From Planococcus citri (lineage: Eukaryota; Arthropoda; Insecta; Hemiptera; Pseudococcidae): a stretch of DNA of 64,000 bases. Where the stretch lies: assembly GCF_950023065.1 (NCBI RefSeq), contig NC_088677.1:90111469-90175468 (forward strand), in the 5' to 3' direction. A program made the translations under genes and the position numbers. Below, one piece after another: positions 48,230-55,926 of this stretch. How positions within the stretch are numbered: position 1 is the first letter of the stretch; the number at the start of each line of letters is the position of its first letter. The notes under the pieces are model-generated. The model saw only the letters and a program-made list of their open reading frames with translations, did no database searches and was not told the DNA's origin.

Positions 48230-48919
48230 ATGGATAAACGTAGATTGAAAAATTCGATAACAGTGATTAATTTCGACAATCAAGTTAAGAAAAAACAACG
48301 TAAAGTAGAAATGTTTCCTGATGTGATCCGTTGCGGTATGTTTGGACCTAGTGGGTCTGGAAAATCAAACTTACTTCTTACCATGTTGGTACACATGAGA
48401 CCATATAAAAATTTGTATCTATGCTCGAAAACGAGTTACCAGGAAAAGTATGGAACACTGCGTGAACTCATAGCTGGGCACAATAAAAATAAGAAAAGTC
48501 GAAAGCAAATGATTAATATCCAAGAACTACAAGTTGAATCACTCCCTGAACCTGAAGATTTGGAAATGGATTCCATTGTGATTTTTGATGATGTACTGAC
48601 TGAAAAGCAAGATAAAGTTGCTAATTTTTTCCTCAGAGGCAGACATCGTAATATTTCTTGTTTTTACTTGAGTCAAGCGTACACAAAAATACCAAAAAAG
48701 AGTGGCATACGTGAAAATTTCAATTACATTATACTGTTTAGGCAGGATTTAGTGAATTTGCGTCAAGTTTATACTGAATACATCACAGATGTCACTTTTG
48801 AGAAATTCCGTTCAATGTGTAACAATTGTTGGCGTGAACAGTTTGGTTTTCTGGTTATTGATGTTGAGAGTGATGAATGCAAGTATAAAAAGAAGTTTGA
48901 AGAAAGTATAAATACCTGA
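48230..48919 (+). CDS. FtsK/HerA-type genome-packaging ATPase
   Basis: 229 residues, a usual size for the Polinton and virophage ATPase. The P-loop is GPSGSGKS at 39-46, the Walker B is SIVIFDDV with D120 and D121, and a sensor-like segment follows (NISCFYLSQAY). The family pumps DNA into preformed capsids, so its presence supports a virion-forming lineage. It follows the polymerase by 32 bases. The upstream gap has no clear TATA box, so it may share a transcript with the polymerase. Confidence 0.93.
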   Translation: MDKRRLKNSITVINFDNQVKKKQRKVEMFPDVIRCGMFGPSGSGKSNLLLTMLVHMRPYKNLYLCSKTSYQEKYGTLRELIAGHNKNKKSRKQMINIQELQVESLPEPEDLEMDSIVIFDDVLTEKQDKVANFFLRGRHRNISCFYLSQAYTKIPKKSGIRENFNYIILFRQDLVNLRQVYTEYITDVTFEKFRSMCNNCWREQFGFLVIDVESDECKYKKKFEESINT

Positions 48920-48954
48920 GACCTAATTTGATAAGGTATATAGGAAATTGGTTC

Positions 48955-48974
48955 AAAAAAACTATACATAGAGG
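48955..48974 (+). promoter_or_regulatory. promoter-like box before the major capsid gene
   Basis: AAAAAACTATACATAGAGG ends 31 bases before the capsid ATG. Similar boxes precede two more structural genes at nearly the same distance. Confidence 0.5.
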
Positions 48975-49005
48975 TACCTAACACTGATAAGTTATTATCA
49001 TTACT

Positions 49006-50241
49006 ATGGCACCTGCTAATGAAAATTATGACAATTTCTTTGAACGTTATGATTTTTATGACTATAGACCTCCTTCATCTGAGAACATTAACCAGCCAGG
49101 TGGGGAGTTTCCCATTACAGTTTATAATGAAGATATCATTACTTTACCTTGTGAAAGTAGACTTGTGTTTACTGGTCAAATCAGTGTAAATACTATAGCC
49201 ACAGATGGTACTGCTACAGCTGTCACCAACATTGATACAAGTAAAATTGATTTTGATTTGAATGGTATTTTACATCGATTTGAATTCATTGAATACAAAG
49301 TTGGCGAACATAAAGTTGATGATATTCGTAAACCAGGTATTTCAACAACCATGAAAGGTCTTGCTTCATTCAGACCAAATATGGCTCAAAGTCTTTCTGG
49401 TTGGAATATTTATCAAGGAGCAAAAAGTCTAATCAATAGTTCAGGGTACTTTACAATTATTAAACCTCTTTCTGAATTGATGGGTTGTTTTGAAGATTAT
49501 CGTAAATGTCTTGTTCGCGTACCTCAAACATTGATTTTTCATACCAGTACATCATCTGACAATAATTGTTTTTACTCGAGGGAGGGTACAAAATACCAAG
49601 TTTCTTTTAAATTCACAGACATTATTTGGCGTATGCGCCACGTAAAACTGAGAATTGATAAAGAAGCCAAACTTCGCAAAGAAGTGTTGACCAGTACAAA
49701 TTATACAATGTATTTTCGTCACTGGTTGTATCAAAGCACAACATTACCTGTTGGGACTACAGAATATACGTGGGATGTTCCTGTTTCTCATTCTAAAGTT
49801 AAGTATGCTATAATAGCTTTCCAAAAAGATGTAGTGGGGAAACTTGACAAACAAATGGGCAGATTTGATTTACTAAATGTTGAAAATGTGCAGTTGGAAA
49901 TCAACAATTACTTGCTGTATCCAAAGGATCGTTTGAACCTTAAGTATGCAGAAAATAAATGTGGTAATATTTTTGAAATGTTCAAAGCATTCCCTAAATC
50001 TTACTACAATCGATTAGAAGAAGATCCAGTCTGTGATTACATCACATTCCTAAAGGATTTTCCGATGATCATTATTGACTGTTCTCATCAACCTGAAGTG
50101 ATCAAAGATTCTTTGATAAATACAAAAATTCATTTCAATTTTCGAGATGATGGTTTTCCTGATAAAGGAATGGTACACCTACTCATGATTATGGATTGTA
50201 AAGCAGTTTACAATCCTCTGAACAATCAAGTTATCACATAG
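49006..50241 (+). CDS. double-jelly-roll major capsid protein (Polinton PY type)
   Basis: 411 residues from an ATG. The N-terminal FPITVYNEDIITLPCESRL and RFEFIEYKVGEH, the central GISTTMKGLASF, and the later RHWLYQSTTLP, KYAIIAFQKD and MFKAFPKSYYNR fit the pattern of Polinton major capsid proteins, which fold as double jelly rolls and form hexagonal capsomers. Recognition is from remembered family pattern. It directly follows the packaging ATPase and has its own promoter-like box. No stop or frameshift interrupts it. Confidence 0.85.
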   Translation: MAPANENYDNFFERYDFYDYRPPSSENINQPGGEFPITVYNEDIITLPCESRLVFTGQISVNTIATDGTATAVTNIDTSKIDFDLNGILHRFEFIEYKVGEHKVDDIRKPGISTTMKGLASFRPNMAQSLSGWNIYQGAKSLINSSGYFTIIKPLSELMGCFEDYRKCLVRVPQTLIFHTSTSSDNNCFYSREGTKYQVSFKFTDIIWRMRHVKLRIDKEAKLRKEVLTSTNYTMYFRHWLYQSTTLPVGTTEYTWDVPVSHSKVKYAIIAFQKDVVGKLDKQMGRFDLLNVENVQLEINNYLLYPKDRLNLKYAENKCGNIFEMFKAFPKSYYNRLEEDPVCDYITFLKDFPMIIIDCSHQPEVIKDSLINTKIHFNFRDDGFPDKGMVHLLMIMDCKAVYNPLNNQVIT

Positions 50242-50282
50242 AATTGACAAATGAAGTTTTTTCGATATTTTATTTTTTCAAG

Positions 50283-51095
50283 ATGGCATTTCAGATTTCA
50301 TTGACTGAAACTTCTTCAATTTTTGATTTTGAATATGCAGATGGTATCAAGTTGAATGGACCTTACGAGGTCTGTTTGAAAAGTTTTGTGACTTATAACA
50401 ACATACCCAACATATCGGAAGTGAATAACAATATAACTTTTGTGGATGTGGATGTGGATAAGGATAATGAAATTCCTCAGGCTGAGTTTATAGAGATCAG
50501 AGACACAAACAATAATATTATCAATGCCAATGCTGAAAGTCTCACTTACGACCTTCCAAAAAAGACAAAAGGAGTATATCCCTTTACTGTACCCACTGGT
50601 ACATATGAGATTCAAGATATTGTTAAATATATTGAAAATTTGGATAAAATTAAACACACTAGTACTTTCTTACATCTGAATAAAAACACATTCAAGATGG
50701 AAATCAAAAGTCCCTTGCATATTGATTTCAGACCTGCAAAGTCAATTGGTCGAACATTGGGTTTTAGTCCTAGACTTTTGGCTTCCAATGAACTGCATCG
50801 TTCAGATTTACCTGTACAGATTTTTACTGTGCACACCATTAAAGTGAAATGCAATTTGATTAAATGCAATGTTGATAATCTGAAACGTAATGACAATACA
50901 CTTTATGAATTCCCATTGAAAGTTGAAAGTGGTGAGAAAATCATTGAAAGACCAATCACATTGTGTTATTATCCTATTGTGAGACTGGATAGCATTTATC
51001 AACTACAATTGAGAGTTGTTGATCAAAATGATAGGTTGGTTGATTTTCAAGGTGAACAAATTGCAATTACTTTGGGTTTCCAACCAACTAGATGA
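50283..51095 (+). CDS. minor capsid (penton-like) protein of the Polinton
   Basis: 270 residues starting at the ATG of MAFQISLTETSSIF; the open frame upstream begins only with a non-ATG codon. Characteristic segments are SFVTYNNIPNI near the start, YPFTVPTGTYEIQDIVKYI in the middle and RVVDQNDRLVDFQGEQIAI at the end. This is the pattern I associate with the second conserved capsid gene of Polintons (single-jelly-roll, penton position). It lies 41 bases after the major capsid gene, so co-expression is likely. The capsid role is family knowledge, not visible from motifs alone. Confidence 0.72.
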   Translation: MAFQISLTETSSIFDFEYADGIKLNGPYEVCLKSFVTYNNIPNISEVNNNITFVDVDVDKDNEIPQAEFIEIRDTNNNIINANAESLTYDLPKKTKGVYPFTVPTGTYEIQDIVKYIENLDKIKHTSTFLHLNKNTFKMEIKSPLHIDFRPAKSIGRTLGFSPRLLASNELHRSDLPVQIFTVHTIKVKCNLIKCNVDNLKRNDNTLYEFPLKVESGEKIIERPITLCYYPIVRLDSIYQLQLRVVDQNDRLVDFQGEQIAITLGFQPTR

Positions 51096-51112
51096 AAAAC
51101 GTTAAATAGAGG
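51095..51112 (+). promoter_or_regulatory. promoter-like box before the DUF8207-like gene
   Basis: AAAAACGTTAAATAGAGG ends 31 bases before the ATG at 51144. It overlaps the last base of the preceding stop codon. Confidence 0.5.
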
Positions 51113-51143
51113 TTAGGAGCCTGTTGATATTCTAATTATTACA

Positions 51144-51977
51144 ATGGATGATAAAACAATCAGAGATTATTTGGAATCTGGTAGAGCTTTGAAACAAAAG
51201 TTTGAAGAAATGAAATTTGGTAAACTAACCAAACGTATTCATCTGGAAGAAAGGTTCAAGCCAATTACAGAATCCTTACAAACTTTGAATGAAAATATGA
51301 CAAAGTCTATACAAGTGCAGGGAGACAAAGGTATTCCTTTCATTTTGAATGACTTATTAAAACCAGGTAAAAATATTGATAAACACTTTGGTGTGAGGAT
51401 TGAAAATAGAGGTTTATTTGTTGGTAATTCCCAATTAACAATCACACCTGATAATAATGTTCTTTTGGAATCTGATCAAAGCTTGTATAAAGGTACTCCT
51501 GGTCTTTGGGAATTACTCACTGCTGAAAATCCTCAACATTATGATACTAGAGATTTGAGCAATTATGAACAAATTGTGTTACGTTCTTATGCTTATAGGC
51601 GTAAAAATGATAGACATAGTCCATACTATAAAGCTACAAATACTAACAAGTATAGAACTTTAATCAGGCCAATGCTAGTGAAGTACCACATTATTAAACA
51701 ACAACAACAACCTCTGTCTGTAATAAAAGAAACTGAAACTGACGATGAAGATGATGAATTCTATGATACCTCATTTTATGAGGATGAAGATCTTAAAAAA
51801 GGTTCTGGATTGCGTAAATTTAATACAGGTCAACCTGTGGAATATGTTCATTGGAATACTGTTGATGAATTAGTTGAAAGACTGTGTCATTTGTGGGGTG
51901 AAATACAATCTGGTAACACAAATCCTATTTTACTCAATGAAATAGTCAACATCATTCAGGAATTCAAAGAACTTTGA
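51144..51977 (+). CDS. conserved Maverick protein of unknown function (DUF8207-like)
   Basis: 277 residues. A central block FGVRIENRGLFVGNSQLTI, then YKGTPGLWELLT and DLSNYEQIVLRSYAY, is familiar from insect Maverick-associated proteins annotated DUF8207. The C-terminal EYVHWNTVDELVERLCHLWG with IVNIIQEFKEL is also typical. The N-terminal 60 residues look coiled-coil, and an acidic loop lies at about 195-220. The position within the capsid gene cluster suggests a structural or assembly role, but no motif proves it. Confidence 0.75.
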   Translation: MDDKTIRDYLESGRALKQKFEEMKFGKLTKRIHLEERFKPITESLQTLNENMTKSIQVQGDKGIPFILNDLLKPGKNIDKHFGVRIENRGLFVGNSQLTITPDNNVLLESDQSLYKGTPGLWELLTAENPQHYDTRDLSNYEQIVLRSYAYRRKNDRHSPYYKATNTNKYRTLIRPMLVKYHIIKQQQQPLSVIKETETDDEDDEFYDTSFYEDEDLKKGSGLRKFNTGQPVEYVHWNTVDELVERLCHLWGEIQSGNTNPILLNEIVNIIQEFKEL

Positions 51978-51993
51978 AAAACGTTATATAGAC
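51977..51993 (+). promoter_or_regulatory. promoter-like box before the phospholipase-like gene
   Basis: AAAAACGTTATATAGAC ends 31 bases before the ATG at 52025. It is the third instance of the element's structural-gene box. Confidence 0.5.
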
Positions 51994-52024
51994 TTATGAG
52001 CAGAAGAAAATTCATTATTTTAAA

Positions 52025-52975
52025 ATGGATTATCGTTATCAAAGATATCTAAGATGCATGGAGGTAATGCCTGAGCCAGCAGGTACTTCTAGTCCTACTT
52101 ATGGCAGAGGTATTATCAATTCTATGATCAATAATTTACCATTTGAAATGCATATGCCTGGCTACAATTATTTAGGTCCAGGTACCAAGCTTGAAAAGAG
52201 ATTGAATGCAGGTAGCCAACCAATAAATAAACTTGATGAATTGGCTATGAATCATGATATAGCTTATTCTAAATCTAAAAATTTGGATGATCGTCATGCT
52301 GCTGATTATGATTTACAAGAAGGAGCTTGGAATAGGGTGTTGGCTGATGATGCTGGTTTTGGTGAAAAAGCAGTAGCATGGTTAACAACTAATGCCATGA
52401 AAGCTAAAAGAGCTTTAGGTGCTGGCTTGCTAACAAAGTACCCCGTATCTCTGGAACCAGCAGAGCAAGAAAAACTTGCAGCAGCTGTACAGGCACAGAA
52501 AGGTGTTTCTCTAAAGGTTAGTACTATACGTACCAAAGAATCTGTGATGAGTGAGTCCTACTTACCACTAACAAAAAGTCAGATTGCAAATCTTAAAAAA
52601 GGTGGCAGTGGTAAGAAAACCATCAGATTATCAGCTGCTCAGGTTGAAAAGGTCAAGTCTGGAGGTTACCTTAAAACAATGCTTCAGTATGGTCCTGCAG
52701 CCATAGGTGCTGTTTCTGCTCTTGTTAATCTTTTCAAAAGTAAGGAAAAAGATGGCAAAGGTGTTTACATCAACAAGAAACCTAGAGGTTCAGGAGTTTA
52801 CATTAACAAAAAACCAAAAAGTGGTGAAGGTGTTTACATTAATAAGAAACCTAAAGGTTCAGGTGTTTACATCAATAAAAAACCAAAAAGTGGTGAAGGT
52901 GTTTACATTAACAAGAAACCTAAAGGTAATGGTCTCTTAGATGAGCTTTTAAAAAAAAAAAAGCTACTCCTCTGA
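52025..52975 (+). CDS. phospholipase A2-like protein with C-terminal repeats
   Basis: 316 residues. A calcium-loop-like YLGPG (49-53) and PINKLDELAMNHDIAY with H77-D78 match the PLA2 fold found in parvovirus VP1-type proteins and in many Mavericks, where it is thought to help particles cross membranes. The active His-Asp pair is intact. Near the C-terminus (about 246-305; 52760-52925) five alternating 11-12-residue units of GVYINKKP plus KSGE or KGS occur. Their DNA is nearly identical, so they expanded recently. The frame ends just after a run of 12 A (52951-52962), and the protease continues in the -1 frame. In related elements the two parts are, as far as I recall, often one polyprotein. 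Confidence 0.85.
   Translation: MDYRYQRYLRCMEVMPEPAGTSSPTYGRGIINSMINNLPFEMHMPGYNYLGPGTKLEKRLNAGSQPINKLDELAMNHDIAYSKSKNLDDRHAADYDLQEGAWNRVLADDAGFGEKAVAWLTTNAMKAKRALGAGLLTKYPVSLEPAEQEKLAAAVQAQKGVSLKVSTIRTKESVMSESYLPLTKSQIANLKKGGSGKKTIRLSAAQVEKVKSGGYLKTMLQYGPAAIGAVSALVNLFKSKEKDGKGVYINKKPRGSGVYINKKPKSGEGVYINKKPKGSGVYINKKPKSGEGVYINKKPKGNGLLDELLKKKKLLL
52948..52963 (+). promoter_or_regulatory. candidate -1 frameshift site
   Basis: TTT followed by 12 A and G. In the phospholipase frame this contains two canonical X-XXY-YYZ heptamers, T-TTA-AAA (52948-52954) and A-AAA-AAG (52957-52963). The protease lies in exactly the -1 frame. A one-base assembly error in the homopolymer is an equal alternative. 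Confidence 0.5.
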
Positions 52976-53310
52976 ATAATTTGGAATTGGCAGAGTATGC
53001 TATACAATTGAAAATACCTTTCTTTAGAGGTGTATTCATGCGTGATAAGTTACCAACAAAAATTTTAAAAAATGAATCTGCTATTGTGAATTTAGATTCA
53101 AGCTCTGGTCCAGGCACTCATTGGGTTGCATATGTGAAACATGGTCAAAATGTAGAATATTATGACTCTTTTGGTGTTGCCCCACCAGCTGAATTACTTG
53201 CTTACTTTGGAAAGAAAGCCAAGGTAATTTATAATTATGAGCAAGATCAAAAATTAAGTCAAGTTATTTGTGGTCATTTGTGTTTGAAGTTTCTGCATAA
53301 ATACATATGA
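52963..53310 (+). CDS. adenain-like cysteine protease, read in the -1 frame
   Basis: The frame is open from 52945 (after a TGA at 52942) to 53310. It carries the Polinton/adenovirus protease order: FRGVFMRD, then GTHWVAY with the active histidine, YYDSFG with the acidic residue, and the cysteine in QVICGHLC. The enzyme would cut capsid precursors during maturation. The first ATG (53038) lies inside the conserved FRGVFMRD block, so independent initiation would remove part of the fold. Expression by frameshift from the phospholipase gene, or a base missing from the homopolymer in the assembly or the copy, is therefore likely. The catalytic residues look intact. The integrase starts 24 bases after its stop. 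Confidence 0.85.
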   Translation, partial: ATPLNNLELAEYAIQLKIPFFRGVFMRDKLPTKILKNESAIVNLDSSSGPGTHWVAYVKHGQNVEYYDSFGVAPPAELLAYFGKKAKVIYNYEQDQKLSQVICGHLCLKFLHKYI

Positions 53311-53334
53311 TTTCAAATCTCTGATATTTGTAAA

Positions 53335-54144
53335 ATGGATTTAGCTCTTGAATTGCACAAACCTGTGATTAAAAAATTCAAAACTCGCCAAATCATCACC
53401 AAAGGTATTGATCACATTTGGCAAGCTGATTTATTGATCATGTCTCAGTATAAAAAAGAAAATGATGGCTACACCAATATTCTGAATGTTATAGACTGTT
53501 TCAGCAAGTATGTTTGGTGTATACCTCTGAAATCAAAATCTGCAAAGGATGTTACTGAAGCATTTTGTAAAATACTGGAGTCCAAAAGACCTAATCGAAA
53601 ACCTGAATTGCTGCATGTTGATCGTGGGAAAGAATTTGTAAATTCTACTTTCAAAAAATTGTTGAAGGAATACAACATTACCATGTACCATACATTCACT
53701 GAAATCAAAGCAGCCATGGTAGAAAGATTTAACAGAACATTAAATGAGAAAATGAAGCTGCATTTTGAAGTCAACCAAAATCATCATTGGATAAAAATTC
53801 TACCAAAGCTTGTTACTGAGTACAATAAACAGGATATACATAGATCTATTGGTATGACTCCTGCATCTGTAAACCATAAGACAGAGCCAGAAGTTTATCA
53901 ACGATTATATGGCATTGAGAAATTCAAATTGCCAAAACCTACATTTAAAATAGGTGACCGTGTTAGAATTATTGCATATAGATATACATTTACAAATAAG
54001 TACTCAAGAAGGTGGACAAAAGAAATTTTTGTGGTTGATAAAGTACACTACACAGTTCCCATAACATACACTATTAAAGCTTTGGATGGTGAAATGATTA
54101 GTGGAAAGTTTTATAAACAAGAATTGCAGAGAACCAAATTTTAA
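53335..54144 (+). CDS. retroviral-type DDE integrase of the Polinton
   Basis: 269 residues, full length for the group and starting with the usual ELHKPVIKKF. Catalytic residues are D32 (IWQADLLIM), D96 (LHVDRGKEF) and E130 (AAMVERFNR), with 33 residues between the last two. The C-terminal part (about 200-265) is an SH3/chromo-like DNA-binding segment (FKIGDRVRI, KYSRRWTKEIFVV). It would cut target DNA with a 6-bp stagger, in agreement with the duplication seen here. No N-terminal HHCC zinc finger is visible. Confidence 0.94.
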   Translation: MDLALELHKPVIKKFKTRQIITKGIDHIWQADLLIMSQYKKENDGYTNILNVIDCFSKYVWCIPLKSKSAKDVTEAFCKILESKRPNRKPELLHVDRGKEFVNSTFKKLLKEYNITMYHTFTEIKAAMVERFNRTLNEKMKLHFEVNQNHHWIKILPKLVTEYNKQDIHRSIGMTPASVNHKTEPEVYQRLYGIEKFKLPKPTFKIGDRVRIIAYRYTFTNKYSRRWTKEIFVVDKVHYTVPITYTIKALDGEMISGKFYKQELQRTKF

Positions 54145-54640
54145 AAATTGAGTATAGTAGTATACTGCTAACTCATTTGAACTCATCAAAACAGTCCTTC
54201 TTAGGGCTTTACCAAAAAATAGAAAAAAAAAAAAATACTTGATGAAAAAAAAACATAAAAATCTTAAAAATCTTTAAAAAATATTAGTCTCAAGTTTAGT
54301 TTTAGTTAGGTTAGGTATGCATATCCTAAAATAATAAAAAAAATCATGAAAATATAAAAAAAGTATTAGTCTTAAGTTTAGTTTTAGTTAGGTTAGTTAT
54401 TCATATCCTAAATTTTAAAAAATGAAAAATGTATTAGCCTTATGGTTAGGTTCAAATTATTAGCCTACACTCAAAAAAATAATTCTTAGGTTCAGTTTTA
54501 GTTTCACTATTCATGTTGTTTGGTTAGGTTTAAATTCAGAGAAAAAAATATATTAGCTTCAGTCTGCAATAAGAAGATCCATAACTGAGCTAACCTCACT
54601 TACAAATGCTGCGCATGCATCTAGTGGAGGAGTGGGGTAG
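54145..54640. repeat. subterminal repeats after the integrase
   Basis: The sentence-like unit ACAGTCCTTCTTAGGGCTTTACC, A-rich tract, AATATTAGTCT, TTAGTTTTAGTTAGGTTAGG recurs two or three times here, and again at about 55085 and 55208. TTAGG pairs within it resemble those in the terminal repeats. No coding frame. Confidence 0.7.
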
Positions 54641-54645
54641 CTCCA

Positions 54646-54665
54646 AAAAAAAAAACTATAAATAC
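54646..54665 (+). promoter_or_regulatory. TATA promoter of the right-end ORF
   Basis: An A-run with CTATAAATACTGTTGTAG copies the rightward TATA region of P1 (ACTATAAATACTGGTGTAG). It lies about 50 bases before the ATG at 54714. Confidence 0.6.
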
Positions 54666-54713
54666 TGTTGTAGTTCAGCTAGGAGCTCATTATTCTCTTA
54701 CCTCTCTTACAAG

Positions 54714-55046
54714 ATGGATATTCCCAGTGTACTTGACCTGAAATATGAAGATCATGAAATTGTAATAGTTGAGTTTAAAAAGTGGAGTGCAAAAAAAGTT
54801 GACATATACACTCATCAGTATGGTTGGCGTACCTTACCACCTGCTACAAAAACAATTACAAAAAGAAGAATTGATTTTTGGAATAAGATTCATCTAAAAA
54901 CTCTACACATAAGGGATATTGACTTTGGGATGTTTGAGTATACTCTATATGGAGAATACAAATCAGGAAAAAAATATAGAATTGGATGGTTATGTCCTCA
55001 ATGGAATGTATTTGATTTCAATGAAAAAATGGATAGGATATATTGA
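54714..55046 (+). CDS. small orphan ORF at the right end of the Polinton
   Basis: 110 residues from the first ATG after a P1-type TATA box; an in-frame ATG upstream (54606) precedes that box and is not preferred. The peptide is basic and aromatic-rich (TITKRRIDFW, RIGWLCPQWNVFDF) and looks like a compact beta-rich protein. I recognise no family. The shared promoter type with the left end suggests joint control with the polymerase side and not with the capsid genes. A role as a regulator or host-interaction factor is speculation. Confidence 0.55.
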   Translation: MDIPSVLDLKYEDHEIVIVEFKKWSAKKVDIYTHQYGWRTLPPATKTITKRRIDFWNKIHLKTLHIRDIDFGMFEYTLYGEYKSGKKYRIGWLCPQWNVFDFNEKMDRIY

Positions 55047-55308
55047 AAAAATTATCCTTACTTAGTTTCAATTCAATACTTATCAACACAGTCCTTCTTG
55101 GGACTACATGAAAAAAAAAAAAAAAAAAAAAACTTGGAAATACAAAAAAAATATTAATCTTAGATTTACTTTTAGTGTTGATTTTCCATCAACATAGGAA
55201 ATTTAAACAGTCCTTAGGGCTTTACCAAAAAAAAATAAAAAATTGAAAATATAAAAAAAAAATAGTCTTGAGTTTGGTTTTGGTTTTAGTTTTTGTTAGG
55301 TTACTTTT

Positions 55309-55581
55309 CAAGTTTGGAATTTACCCCCACCACATTTTCATCTTATAAATGGAGGTGATTAGGTTTAAATACACATCGTCAATACACCTTGGTTAGGTTA
55401 GGTTCAAATACACATCAACAACACACCTCAGTTAGGTTAGGTGAAAACACACATTGTCAACACACAGGGAAAAAAAATATTAAAAATAAAAATGCAAAAA
55501 AATTTGAAAAAAAAAAGTAGACGGGACACTTTGGGTCGGCGCCGGAAAGTCTAGGACCCCCAAAGTGACCCACCTACTACT
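55309..55581. repeat. right terminal inverted repeat of the Polinton
   Basis: Inverse of 40197-40469, ending CCACCTACTACT at 55581, followed directly by the target duplication ACTGTT (55582-55587). Confidence 0.93.
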
Positions 55582-55587
55582 ACTGTT

Positions 55588-55926
55588 GTAGGTAGTAATT
55601 TTACTCGCACTTCAATCGTTGGACAGTTACCTTTTTTCGTATGGTTCTTTTAAAGCTGCGTTGCGCGGGTTCCATAAGTCCGTTCGAGAATGCAATCGCA
55701 AATAAATTTTCAAAATACACGTAGGTCAGCTTTTCTCCAATTTGACCTACATATTTCAGTGAAACTGATACGAGTAAATTTCGGACTCGATTAAAAGCTT
55801 AATTGGTGTTGCGTCGCGGTATACGGATATACAAATTGCCGGCAAACCCTATGTACTCGTACCTATCTTCTCTTATTCGCACGTTCTTACAATTTTCGTA
55901 TACGATTTTCATTTCCTCAACTCGTA
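55588..55926. other. host DNA between Polinton and next gene
   Basis: Unique sequence of about 340 bases that should contain the 5'UTR, and perhaps promoter, of the gene starting at 55927. No TATA box is obvious. Confidence 0.4.

Larger units (their letters stand above)
40197..55581 (+). mobile_element. Maverick/Polinton transposon, complete
   Basis: The element is 15,385 bp, within the usual 15-20 kb. It is bounded by near-identical inverted repeats that start AGTAGTAGGTGGGTCAC and by a perfect 6-bp direct duplication, ACTGTT at 40191-40196 and 55582-55587. It carries the full family set: protein-primed DNA polymerase B, packaging ATPase, double-jelly-roll major capsid, minor capsid, cysteine protease and DDE integrase. 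All are on the plus strand, with two conserved accessory genes and small ORFs. Every core frame is open, with catalytic motifs in place, except for the frame change ahead of the protease. Matching TIRs and an exact target duplication suggest a fairly young insertion. Polintons replicate as self-synthesising transposons and are probably also able to form virus-like particles; particle formation here is inference. Confidence 0.97.

Noticed and set aside
50244..50282. Upstream extension of the minor capsid frame
   Set aside because: It begins at a TTG. The ATG at 50283 starts the family-typical N-terminus.
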